From the NCBI RefSeq assembly GCF_013114825.1, contig NZ_JAAVLX010000001.1, positions 434,001-498,000 on the forward strand: a DNA stretch of 64,000 nucleotides, written 5' to 3'. Positions 26,446 through 35,434 of this stretch are shown here, piece by piece. The stretch is from Bradyrhizobium australiense (GTDB taxonomy: Bacteria > Pseudomonadota > Alphaproteobacteria > Rhizobiales > Xanthobacteraceae). The notes under the pieces are model-generated. The model had not been told where the DNA came from, did no database searches, and saw nothing but the letters and a program-made list of their open reading frames with translations. Every line of letters starts with the position of its first letter. Position 1 is the first letter of the stretch. The translations under genes and the position numbers were made by a program.

Positions 26446-26684
26446 TCATCGCCATCGGCAAACGCGAACTCGCTTGACGATCCGGCGACCGTGATAGCTG
26501 CGCTTGATGACCGTGCGCGTCGTGCAGACCCTTCGAGGGTAGCGACGATCCTGGACAGCCATTGCGTCCGAAGACGCAGTTGCGCCAGCAGGTGGCGGAG
26601 CCGGAAAGGCAATTGCCGGCGCTGACGCGAAGGGGCTCAAGCCAAGCTACGCGGCAGCATGAAGCAGAGGGCGAGTGTCTTCAT
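26446..26684 (-). pseudogene. Small secreted basic protein, frameshifted in signal peptide
   Basis: An ATG at 26684 with GAGGAACC upstream opens MKTLALCFMLPRSLA and then meets a stop. In the next frame the sequence continues LSPFASAPAIAFPAPPPAGA and ends in a Cys/Arg-rich tail (RRVCTTRTVIKRSYHGRRIV), a style common among small secreted rhizobial proteins. A single-base loss near 26640 explains the break. Function unknown. Confidence 0.5.
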
Positions 26685-26873
26685 AATGGTTCCTCGTTGA
26701 TGCCCCCGAGAAAACTAGCGGGCGAACTTCAACTGGCCATGAATGGCTCGGTTCCAGCAGACGTCCCCCTGGCGAGGTCTCGCGGAAGCGAGCGCACTAC
26801 GCGGGGAGGGGGAATCAGCAAGAAAGAACTTCTCACCGTGTTGCGCCAATCTCGCGTTCCGCTCCCCCGAACC

Positions 26874-27632
26874 TCACGCGGACACCTCGGCGAAGAGCGC
26901 GACGCGCTTGTCTCCATCGTCGAGCAGAATAAGCCTGTGTTCCTGCGTATCCACGCGAAAGCGTCGCGTGGCTTCAAGCGCCTGCTGGAATTTGTCTTCT
27001 TGCTGCATCGCCGCAGGCGCGCAGGACATTTTCGTGGACGTCAACTGGCGAAAGCTGATGCGCTCACCATCGATGATGGCCTTGCCGCGAAAACGATTAC
27101 AGCCGCCGCTTCCGGTAACGACACCATCGGGGGCGATCTCCAGGATGGTCTGCAGCCGGTCGATGACGCCACCTCCAAGAATATCCTCGGCCAGCCATTT
27201 GCCGACTATCGATACAGTGTGCGCCGCCGTGGCCTCGATCCGGCGCACCAAGATACGTGTGCTGTTGCGGCCGCCGGCGAAGACTGCGTGATGCGACGCA
27301 TTGATGAACAGGAGACGATCGCCGTCGAAGATGCGCGCCTGCAGCGCGTAACTGTGGTCGAGGTTGATTTGTTGCCGGTCGAATGACAGGCGATAGGGAA
27401 TTGGGCCGCCGGTGGCGCCGCGGATGCGGTCTTCCGCAATCACCCTGGCTGGCGCGTCCGGCAGCGAGACGTCGAGGAGTTGCACCAATACGAAGGCATT
27501 GGGCGGCAGGGCCATGCTTTCGCGATAGTTGACGGTTCCGCGCAACACCGTGATGTCGGCCGAGGCTGATTCCGTCGACAACAGCGCCGCCGTTGCGACC
27601 AATGCCACGACTTCGCGCCGGGATATTCTCAT
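26874..27632 (-). CDS. YbaY-type and META-domain exported protein
   Basis: This 252-residue protein begins with an Arg-containing signal peptide (MRISRREVVALVATAALLST, cleavage near ASA). A YbaY/type III secretion lipoprotein-like beta domain follows (VLRGTVNYRESMALPPNAFV, PYRLSFDRQQINLDHSYALQ). The C-terminal half from about 145 is a META/HslJ domain (VSIVGKWLAEDILGGGVID, VTGSGGCNRFRGKAIIDG, MSCAPAAMQQEDKFQQAL). META proteins are linked to stress or novobiocin resistance in the envelope. The first 46 residues of the longer frame are not signal-like, so ATG 27632 is used. Confidence 0.8.
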   Translation of the reverse strand: MRISRREVVALVATAALLSTESASADITVLRGTVNYRESMALPPNAFVLVQLLDVSLPDAPARVIAEDRIRGATGGPIPYRLSFDRQQINLDHSYALQARIFDGDRLLFINASHHAVFAGGRNSTRILVRRIEATAAHTVSIVGKWLAEDILGGGVIDRLQTILEIAPDGVVTGSGGCNRFRGKAIIDGERISFRQLTSTKMSCAPAAMQQEDKFQQALEATRRFRVDTQEHRLILLDDGDKRVALFAEVSA

Positions 27633-28106
27633 CTTCGTTCTCACTGCCTGGGATAGGTCACGTCGCTGAGGCCAGGAAAATAACCTGCTTGTCAGGCCTT
27701 GGCAGCGGTTGCGAATGTCGCACGTCACGTCAACTTGCGTCGTAAGTTTGCAAAGCTGTCGCGATTCCATCGCGATCAGGAATTTGTGGCGAATCGCCGC
27801 AGCTTCTGCTTTTCAAGTAACCGCGGACGAGTGCAGCCCTGCGATGTTTGCGCGACAGGTGGTCGCAGATACCTTCCATCGTCTTGATTTCAACTAGCTC
27901 CTTTCTAGCTGTAGCCATAATAATCGAATCCGGGCCCCTCTGACGAGGACGTCGAATCAAATCGGCCAACCTCGTGATGTCGGATCACCAATCCCGTGCC
28001 AGACGCGATGGATCGGCCGACCACAGGGCCCAGAGATGTCATCTGCCTGATCAGGCGATTCGGAGCTCCGGCGCGCAAGTAGCGGCCACGTTTGAGGAGC
28101 AATACG

Positions 28107-28565
28107 ATGCCGAGCACGGAACCACGCGCCAACATCCGACACGAGATCATCGATCCCACCGAATGCGATCAACAGGCAGCCGCCGCCCTCGTGACAGCGG
28201 CAGCTCTGGTTGCCATTGCCGACAGACATGTAGACACGATTGAGCGCGAAGAAGTTGTACGCTACATCAATGATCGGCAGCTTGTCCCCACGATCGCAAC
28301 GTCCTGTATCGACAGTTTGTTCGACGAGCGCACACGCCGCCTCGAGCAGCTAGACTTTGCAGACTTTGCTATCGACGTACTTCGGCCCGTCTCGGGACTG
28401 TCTCTCGCACCCGATGTCATCGAGATTGCAGAGCGAGTGGCCGCAGCGGATCGTTACCTTCATTCGCACGAGCTGCAGGCAATCAGGCTCATTCGGCTCG
28501 TCACGATGTCCCTTCCGAAGTCGAAGGTCATGAGTTGCTCTCGTGGATCACCGAGAAGCGAGTAA
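28107..28565 (+). CDS. TerB-like protein
   Basis: This 152-residue protein is all helical in appearance and matches the TerB tellurite-resistance fold in pattern: AAAALVTAAALVAIADRHVD, then IEREEVVRYIND, and a second acidic EF-like segment VAAADRYLHSHELQAIRLI. GAGGAG at 28096-28101 supports ATG 28107. The last 20 residues (after LVTMS) are basic and unlike the family, possibly a small C-terminal shift. It is followed 315 bp later by a DUF533 protein of the same fold. Confidence 0.65.
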   Translation: MPSTEPRANIRHEIIDPTECDQQAAAALVTAAALVAIADRHVDTIEREEVVRYINDRQLVPTIATSCIDSLFDERTRRLEQLDFADFAIDVLRPVSGLSLAPDVIEIAERVAAADRYLHSHELQAIRLIRLVTMSLPKSKVMSCSRGSPRSE

Positions 28566-28880
28566 TCGCTGCCGTACTTGCTGGATCCCGGATCTCTGTC
28601 ATGACTGGTTTCATCATCACAGCCGATGCGCTGACGATACTGCTCCAGGTGGTCCTAATTGACCTGGCACTTGCAGGCCCATGAAATCGGCAAGCGCCAC
28701 GCTTATCGCAAATGGAATGGCTCATTGAGGAGATGATCCGGACCGTGTTCCTCGATTCTTTCAAGCTGGGCCGCTCGCGTTTCAGACTCGCGCATTTCAT
28801 TGCTGTGAAGACCATGCTGAGCGCGTCGAAGCCGAACGTCCTTTCCTTACATCGTCAACGGATCACAAGAGGAGCAGAGA

Positions 28881-29603
28881 ATGGACCCGAGCAAACTACT
28901 CGAACAATTCCTCGGCGACAATGCACAGGGAATGCTGCAGCAAACCGGCAGCAAGGCTGGGCAGATAATGGACCGCATGGGCGGTCTCAGTGGGTTTGCT
29001 GGCGGCGCAGCGGCCGAAGGCCTGCTGACGCTGCTGCTCGGCAACAAGAAGGCGCGCAAAATGGCTGGCGGGATCGTTGGCTACGGCGGTGCTGCCGCGC
29101 TGGGTGCGCTCGCTTACAAAGCCTACGAGAACTGGAGGCAGGGCCAGAACGCCGCATCGGCGCCGGTCGCGACCCCTTCCGACATCCAGCAGACGGATCC
29201 CGCGTTTCTGCCAGCGGCGAGACCTGCCGCCAACGGCCAACCGTTCGAACTCGCGCTGGTGTGCGCGATGATCGGCGCCGCCAAAGCCGATGGTCATGTC
29301 GACGGGACGGAACAGAAGCTCCTGTTTGAGCAGGTCGACAAGTTGGACCTCGACGCCGAGGCGAAAGCCTTTGTCTTTGATGCGTTGGCCAAGCCGGTCG
29401 ACATGGCGGAAATCGCAGCTGCCGCACAGAGCCAGGAACAGGCAGCCGAGCTCTATCTCGCCTCGCGTATTGCGATCGATCCGGACCAGGCAGCTGAGAA
29501 AGCGTATCTCGAGGCGCTAGCGCATCGGCTGAAGCTGCCGGCTGAGCTGGTCACCCATCTCGATCGACAGGTCCTTGCCGCGCTGCCGGCACCTGCTACC
29601 TGA
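28881..29603 (+). CDS. DUF533 (YebE-like) protein
   Basis: This 240-residue protein has a Gly-rich N-terminal half with one likely membrane segment (KMAGGIVGYGGAAALGALAY) and a linker of Ala/Pro. The C-terminal TerB-like helical domain contains CAMIGAAKADGHVDGTEQKL, AAELYLASRIAIDPDQAAEK and AYLEALAHRLKLPAELV. These features define DUF533. A strong ribosome-binding site AAGAGGAGCAGAGA precedes the ATG. Function is unknown; YebE-type proteins belong to envelope stress regulons in enterobacteria. Confidence 0.85.
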   Translation: MDPSKLLEQFLGDNAQGMLQQTGSKAGQIMDRMGGLSGFAGGAAAEGLLTLLLGNKKARKMAGGIVGYGGAAALGALAYKAYENWRQGQNAASAPVATPSDIQQTDPAFLPAARPAANGQPFELALVCAMIGAAKADGHVDGTEQKLLFEQVDKLDLDAEAKAFVFDALAKPVDMAEIAAAAQSQEQAAELYLASRIAIDPDQAAEKAYLEALAHRLKLPAELVTHLDRQVLAALPAPAT

Positions 29604-29925
29604 GCTGGTTGTTTTCAAGCCTTATTACAGCCGCCGAACTCAGGTTTATCTTTGACTTTCGCGACATTGATCATGTCGCGATTTGGACGGCGGGCCTTTC
29701 AGTATTCAGCTACGGGAGCGCAAGAGCTATTTGGCTGGCCATGCGAACACAGTCATGCGGAAGACTGAAGAAGGCAAGAGCGGTAGTGTTCCCCTGACTC
29801 GAACCCATTTAACCCTTTGGTTCGTCGGAGCTGCCCGAATTTCGTACGCGCTTTCCGACCTAGTCTAGTCAGCGGCTCTATCGGAAGTCTCCGCGCTGGA
29901 GCGTCTCTCTTCCCGGTCGGCGCGC

Positions 29926-29956
29926 GCAGCCCGCCTCCTCATCGAGGGCTGCTTTT
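29926..29956 (+). terminator. Rho-independent terminator
   Basis: GCAGCCC (29926-29932) pairs with GGGCTGC (29946-29952), followed directly by TTTT. It is the nearest terminator after the DUF533 gene. Confidence 0.6.
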
Positions 29957-30096
29957 CATTTGGAAACGGCTCCCACCCTATTGAGATTGCTGGGGCCTGT
30001 TTTGAGCATTTTTTCCAAATGCGTCTTGAAAATGTTGAATAATCAAGCAGATTTTGATTCCGCCATTCGGAGGTTCGATCCCTCCCGCCCCAGCCA
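29953..30096 (+). repeat. 144 bp direct repeat ending in tRNA-Gln(TTG) 3' end, copy 2
   Basis: The last 50 bp (30047-30096) are the anticodon arm, T-arm and acceptor with CCA of tRNA-Gln. The 90 bp before it, with TTTCATTTGGAAA, TTTTTTCCAAATGCG and TTGAATAATCAAGC, match 38852-38944. It and the copy at 38852 bound the 30.1-38.9 kb segment. Confidence 0.85.
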
Positions 30097-30598
30097 GCAC
30101 TTAAGCTGCTGAGTTCGTTGTGTAAGCACCTCTATTCCGCCAAGTTTTTTGGGCGCGTTTGGAAATGGAGCTTCTAATGCGCGAGGTGAAATGGCTACCC
30201 ACTGTCATTCTCTGGTCATGACCAAGTGAAGCCTGCGGTTTCACCCATGCCTCATTTGCGCCAAGAACGATATGTCGTGTTATGATCAGTCACACGGCTG
30301 CGAGGAACAGCCGGACCACGAGCGCATTCACAACATCGATGAAAAACGCCCGACAAGGGGCACGATGAGGAATGCTACGTGCGATCGACCATAACGTTGG
30401 GTCACCGTATTCATGTTGGACATGGCCGTGGGGGTCGCGCCGAGGCTGAAGCCTATGAAGCCGGCGGAGACCACCGCAGCATCGTAATTGCGTCCAAGCA
30501 CCCGGAAACAGACAGCCGCAAATGGGACTTCACCCAATCTGATCTCCCGCATCGCGCGGCCGCCAAATGCGGGCAAAAAGAGCGTCGCCCGATCGGGA

Positions 30599-32761
30599 CT
30601 ATTCGGCCAAGAATTCTGGCTCGGGCTGCTCGAAGGGATCAACCTGTGCGCTCTGGAGCGGCGTCGCCCCCTTCACTGTGCCGGGCATAAGCTGGAAGGC
30701 AGGATTGAACTGCACCACAACCGAGCGCAAGTCAGCTAGCGCCTTGAGATCTCCGCTAAGCTTCGCCTTTCCTGAAGAAACCAGAGCGTCGAAGCTTGAT
30801 TGTCCCGCCATGACTGTTTCGAGATCAGAGCGGTTCAGAGTCATGGTGAGATCAGGGTTCTTGGCCTGCCGTCCTTTGATATTTGTAAGGGTGGCATTGC
30901 TCATCTCGACAAGGTATTGCTCGTTAACATCCGGCATATCGATGTTGATGATGAACTTCATGCCTTCGGCCTTCTTGCTGTCCACACGCACGCCCAGGAA
31001 GTCCAGGAAAAGTCCAGTGGTCATGGCGCGAACGACATCCGGACCGGAAGACTTCAGTTTCGCGCCAGGCTGATACCCGTCACGCAACTCTTTCGCTCCG
31101 GCCAGAAAACTGTTGCGCAGACTGGGAGATTCGTACTGATAGCCGAGTTGCTCGAAAGTATCGGCGAGCAAATCCTTGGCGTCCTGATTATTCGGTTCGG
31201 CATAGACGAGCTTGTTGATGATTTCCATGCCATGGCGGTACATGCCTCGATCGAAGAGCTCGCGACCCTTGGCCATGATCCTGCTCGCACCGCCCATCAT
31301 CTCGACATAGAGCGGGGCTGAATCCGATGGTGACAGCGGCGTCAGCGTAGCCGGATTGCAGTCCCAGTAACCGATATAGCGGTTGATAACCGCACGCGAG
31401 TTGTGAAACTCAGAACCGTGATACGAACGCGCGTACCATTTGTTCTGCAGGCTCTTCGGCGCTTGGTAGACGTTGTGCACCTCGCTGATCGTTACGCCCT
31501 GATTGGCAAGGAAGAGCACGTAGTTGTTCAGGTGAGCATATGTATCGCGTTGCCCGCGCAGAACCTCCTGAACGCGGGCGTTGCCGAAGCGCGGCCAGGA
31601 GTGGGAGGCGAACATGACCTCGGCTTCCTGGCCGAAGCGCCAAAGCGCCTCGTTGATGTGCTTTGACCACGCAAGGGCATCGCGCACCATCGCGCCGCGC
31701 AACGTGTAGATGTTATGGATTGTCGCTGTCACATTCTCTGCCGACCAGAATGCGCGCCATTGCGGAAAATAGGTATTCATCTCTGCTGGCGATTCGGTGC
31801 CCGGCGTGTTTTGAAAAACCATTGCAACGCCGTCTATCGTTAGCTCCTCGAACGGCAGCTTGATCTCGATATCTGGCGCAATCAGGCCGACGCTACCCGC
31901 CGCGGTCGTCTTGCCGATCGCTTGATCGACGTGGCCATAGGCGCTTGCGGGCAGAACTGCACCATACTGGTAAGCCATGCGCCGGGTCATGGCATTCCCC
32001 GCCATGACGTTTTCCGAGACCGCGTGTTCGAGAAAGTGCTCGGGAGCGATGATCTTGACCTTCCCGCTCCTCACGTCAGCTTCATCCACTACGCCCCGAA
32101 CTCCGCCGAAATGATCTCCATGGGCGTGCGAGTAGACCACCGCAACAACTGGGCGGCTGCCAAGCCTCTCATTTATGAACTCGAGGGCTGCCTTCGCGGT
32201 CTCCTTGGCGGTAAGCGGATCGAAAATGATCCAACCGGTGTTCGACTTGATGAAAGAGATGTTGGAGAGATCGAAGCCACGCACCTGAAAGATCGCACCA
32301 GGCACCACCTCGTAGAGCCCGTAGCCCATGTTCAAGATTGCCTGGCGTTGCAGTGAGGGATGAATGCTGTCAAAGTCCTTTCCCTGAAGCAGGAAATCGT
32401 ATTTCCCAATGTCCCAGGCAACGTGGCCGGCTTCCGCTTTGATCTGCCGGTACAGCGGCGCCGCGATGAAGCCCTTTTTTGCCTCCTCGAAATCGAGCTT
32501 GTCGTCGAATGGCATTGAATTTCGCAGGGCATTCTGAATGTTGATGGTGTGAGTTGAGGGCGGCTTGCCCTTGGGGTGATAGTGATCTGGTGCGGAGGCA
32601 ACCGCTTGAGCCGACGACTGCTGGGCACTTGTTGGGATGACGCCAAATGTGGATGCAGCGGCCGCCGCGGTGCCTGCCAAAAGAAGACTGCGCCGATTCA
32701 CGAGGTGGACCACATCGTCCGTCTCGAGGCTCGAATTGCCGGCAACTTTGTCAACGCCCAT
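30599..32761 (-). CDS. Alkyl sulfatase (SdsA1/BDS1-like), Tat-exported
   Basis: This 720-residue protein has a Tat-like signal (NRRSLLLAGTAAAAA), a metallo-beta-lactamase domain with the zinc motif YSHAHGDHFGG near residue 215, a central dimerisation/helical region (YWDCNPATLTPLSPSDSAPL) and a C-terminal SCP2-like domain. This is the architecture of SdsA1/BDS1 enzymes that cleave primary alkyl sulfates such as dodecyl sulfate to alcohol and sulfate. The ATG at 32761 has GGAGGACACT just upstream; a longer frame reaches 32800. The product alcohol could feed alcohol oxidation. It is followed upstream in the cluster by an SphA-like porin. Confidence 0.9.
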   Translation of the reverse strand: MGVDKVAGNSSLETDDVVHLVNRRSLLLAGTAAAAASTFGVIPTSAQQSSAQAVASAPDHYHPKGKPPSTHTINIQNALRNSMPFDDKLDFEEAKKGFIAAPLYRQIKAEAGHVAWDIGKYDFLLQGKDFDSIHPSLQRQAILNMGYGLYEVVPGAIFQVRGFDLSNISFIKSNTGWIIFDPLTAKETAKAALEFINERLGSRPVVAVVYSHAHGDHFGGVRGVVDEADVRSGKVKIIAPEHFLEHAVSENVMAGNAMTRRMAYQYGAVLPASAYGHVDQAIGKTTAAGSVGLIAPDIEIKLPFEELTIDGVAMVFQNTPGTESPAEMNTYFPQWRAFWSAENVTATIHNIYTLRGAMVRDALAWSKHINEALWRFGQEAEVMFASHSWPRFGNARVQEVLRGQRDTYAHLNNYVLFLANQGVTISEVHNVYQAPKSLQNKWYARSYHGSEFHNSRAVINRYIGYWDCNPATLTPLSPSDSAPLYVEMMGGASRIMAKGRELFDRGMYRHGMEIINKLVYAEPNNQDAKDLLADTFEQLGYQYESPSLRNSFLAGAKELRDGYQPGAKLKSSGPDVVRAMTTGLFLDFLGVRVDSKKAEGMKFIINIDMPDVNEQYLVEMSNATLTNIKGRQAKNPDLTMTLNRSDLETVMAGQSSFDALVSSGKAKLSGDLKALADLRSVVVQFNPAFQLMPGTVKGATPLQSAQVDPFEQPEPEFLAE

Positions 32762-32992
32762 AGTGTCCTCCTGTCGCACACCATTGTTTGTGACGCCCAA
32801 ATCGGATGGCCGCTCGTCGCAGGGTTAGGATGAACCGCAGTGATCAAAGTATCAAAGTAGAGCCTCCGCAACGGCTCGATCGGCGCGGGTCTCTCCGCGC
32901 CCTTCAATGAGTGGTCGCCTCCAATCGGCAATCGGAAAAGGGTCTATCGACGAAAATGGCGATGCGCACTTGATGCGCTCCAGCTACGAACG

Positions 32993-34078
32993 CTACTTGT
33001 ACACCGCCGGAGCTCGCGACGGCGGTGCACCGGGTGTCGGCGGCGAGATCACGAAGGAGAGCCACACGTTCCAGCCTTGCGGTCGATTGTCGGCGGCGAA
33101 TTCGTAATATCCCTTCAGGTTGAGATATCCCTGCATCTCGCCAACCGGAAAGATGTATCCAATCTGAGGCCCCGCGGCGGCTACGCGCGATCGGAAGCAG
33201 CCAATCCTGTCGCCTCCGCCGCTGTCGCATCCTACCTGCTCGTACAGATATCCGACGAGCCCGACGTGAACCTGTTTGGACAGGAACTGAGACGCGCCCC
33301 AGTCGAGATGAAAGTCGACGCCGCTCTGGTAGTCGGTGGTCGGATTTTTGAAGTTGTAGGTGAACCCCGCGACCGCCGAAAGCTCATGGCCTTTCGTCGG
33401 GTCGAAGTATGTGTAGCCCGCGCCGGCGTCGATGGCGCCGTGGCCGATGCCGACATTGGACAGGCGGCTCGCATCGTAGGCGCCCACCGGAATGTCTCCT
33501 CTCGCATAGACCATGAAATTGTTGACGCCTTGATTCCATTTCAGCGTCGCCATCGGGTAAAGATCGCCGACGCTCGTAAGCTCGTCGCTGTTGCTGATGG
33601 ATCGCATGAAGGTGAACGGGCCGACCATCGCCGTCAGCGTTCCGTTAATTGAGGTGCTTGTGCGCCCGAAAACGCCGGTCATGCTCACGGCCGCCTGTCC
33701 TCCCAGAACCGGCGTTGCAAACGTGTAGGTTGGAGTGAGGAGGAGCAGATCCCCGGTCGCCTTGAGGTTCGCCGCAAGGTTCGCGGTGACGCTCGGGGTG
33801 AATTGGCCAATCGTGATCTCACGCGCAGCCGAGACGTTGGCGCCCGCAGTCACCGACGTGTGGTAATAGGTCGATACGGCGGATAATCCGGGTACGGTCG
33901 GCACCGCAGCCAGGCTTCCAAACGTTCCTGGCAGCCAGAAGCTGATCCCGTCCTCGTCCGCGCTCGCAGGATCGATCGACCCCAGAACGGCCATGACGAC
34001 GATCATGGCCGCGGCTCGCGGCGAAAATGCTCGACGACGGAAAAAGGCCGGACACAGAAATTGTTGAACGCATTTCAT
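32993..34078 (-). CDS. SphA-like outer-membrane protein (MetA-pathway/phenol degradation porin family)
   Basis: This 361-residue protein has a long signal peptide (MKCVQQFLCPAFFRRRAFSP to ASADEDG). The rest is alternating beta sequence ending in an aromatic strand, with WLPGTFGSLAAVP, FMVYARGDIPVGAYDASRL, GAGYTYFDPTKGHELSAVAG and YEQVGCDSGGGDRIG. This pattern belongs to COG4313/SphA transporters that admit hydrophobic substrates. GAGGGG precedes the ATG at 34078; the extra frame upstream is not signal-like. It is in the same direction as the alkylsulfatase, consistent with substrate uptake. Confidence 0.8.
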   Translation of the reverse strand: MKCVQQFLCPAFFRRRAFSPRAAAMIVVMAVLGSIDPASADEDGISFWLPGTFGSLAAVPTVPGLSAVSTYYHTSVTAGANVSAAREITIGQFTPSVTANLAANLKATGDLLLLTPTYTFATPVLGGQAAVSMTGVFGRTSTSINGTLTAMVGPFTFMRSISNSDELTSVGDLYPMATLKWNQGVNNFMVYARGDIPVGAYDASRLSNVGIGHGAIDAGAGYTYFDPTKGHELSAVAGFTYNFKNPTTDYQSGVDFHLDWGASQFLSKQVHVGLVGYLYEQVGCDSGGGDRIGCFRSRVAAAGPQIGYIFPVGEMQGYLNLKGYYEFAADNRPQGWNVWLSFVISPPTPGAPPSRAPAVYK

Positions 34079-34324
34079 CGGGCTACCCCTCAAGGGGACC
34101 GACCAATCGCTCAATGATGCAATCTCTCGTGGTGCGGGGCAAGCGGTAAAATGGATTAAACTTCCGATTGTGCGATTTGGGCCACGTCCGATATGTAAGT
34201 GGAACGTACCTACCCCATGCTGATTGCATCTTGGTCTCGCTCCGCGCTTTGTCGGTGTCATGGGCCTGGGTTAGTATTTCGCCTCGCCGCATTTGTTCAA
34301 AAATGCAATTTTTTGGAGAGAGGG

Positions 34325-35080
34325 ATGCCGGTGGATCACAAGTCAGGACATCATCAGGGCTGCAGTTGTTTCGGCCGCCGGGATTTTCTGAAGATCGCGA
34401 GCGGAGCGACCGCAGCCGCATTCGGCGGTGGGGGCGTGCTTTTCGCGGATAACGCCCGCGCGGACGCTCTTACAAAAGAACTGCGCGACAAGTTGACCCC
34501 TGACCAAATCATCCAGGCCATGAAAAGCGGAAATGCGCGCTTCCGGAGTGGCGAAAGGAAAGAGCGCAACTATCTTCGCGAACAGAAGGCAAGCGCCTCG
34601 GGACAATATCCCGCGGCAGCATTGCTCTCTTGCATCGATTCGCGTGCGCCAGCCGAGGTCATCATGGACCTCGGCATCGGCGATATTTTCAATTATCGGG
34701 TCGCGGGTAACGTTGAAAGCGCGGATATTCTCGGCAGCCTGGAGTTCGCCTGCAAACTGGCGGGTGCCAAAGTCGTGCTTGTCATGGGTCACACCGCCTG
34801 CGGTGCAATCACGGGCGCCATCGATAACGCCGAGTTGGGCAATCTCACTGGATTGCTCGCCAAGATCAAACCCGCAGTTCAGGCAACAGCCTATACGGGC
34901 GAGCGCTCGGCGAAGAACTACGCCTTCGTGGATGCCGTTGCGCGCAAGAATATCGAGATGACCGTGGCCGCTATCCGCAAAGACAGCCTCGTTCTGGCTG
35001 AGCTGGAGAGTAAGGGTAGCATCAAGATCACCGGCGCCATGTACAACCTCGAAACGGGCGCCGTGGAGTTCTTCGGCTGA
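34325..35080 (+). CDS. Tat-exported beta-carbonic anhydrase
   Basis: This 251-residue protein carries a twin-arginine signal (GRRDFLKIASGATAAAFGGG) and a beta-carbonic anhydrase domain. The zinc ligands and dyad are SCIDSRAP (Cys, Asp-Arg) and MGHTACGA (His, Cys), with the typical IFNYRVAGNV between them. It hydrates CO2, here predicted in the periplasm. GGAGAGAGGG supports ATG 34325. It is divergent from the porin, with about 245 bp between them. Export of a beta class enzyme is less common than cytosolic location. Confidence 0.9.
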   Translation: MPVDHKSGHHQGCSCFGRRDFLKIASGATAAAFGGGGVLFADNARADALTKELRDKLTPDQIIQAMKSGNARFRSGERKERNYLREQKASASGQYPAAALLSCIDSRAPAEVIMDLGIGDIFNYRVAGNVESADILGSLEFACKLAGAKVVLVMGHTACGAITGAIDNAELGNLTGLLAKIKPAVQATAYTGERSAKNYAFVDAVARKNIEMTVAAIRKDSLVLAELESKGSIKITGAMYNLETGAVEFFG

Positions 35081-35434
35081 AGCTTGTGATGCGGTGGAGC
35101 GGGGCCGCCTCGAGAAGATTTGGCTTGTGTCGGCTGTCGCGACCCGAATGGCTGGTACTCTCATCACTGCGGCTCACGATAGTCCGCGAAGTGACTGCAC
35201 TCGATCAGAGGGTTTGGGCCGGAAACACTGACTTGGGTACTAAGCACTCAGAGCTACCCTTTTGCTGCAGGGCTACGTTCCACGCGAGCCCGGCTTGGTA
35301 AGGACTCCTGCCCAATTGAAAAGCCAAGGATGACTTTGAAGGACAACCGAAGCTTGATAAGCTACCAACTGCAATCACTATCTTGAATTGCGTCAAAACT
35401 GAATCGACGGGCCTTGCCTGCGAACGGCTGACAT

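Larger units (their letters stand above)
29604..30598. other. Gene-free stretch
   Basis: No supported gene. It contains a terminator (29926-29956) and a tRNA-Gln remnant with its repeated flank (29953-30096). Confidence 0.5.

Noticed and set aside
28712..29329. 205-codon plus-strand frame overlapping the DUF533 gene
   Set aside because: Its C-terminal part is an alternate frame of the DUF533 gene and its start has no ribosome-binding site; the DUF533 frame has a strong one.
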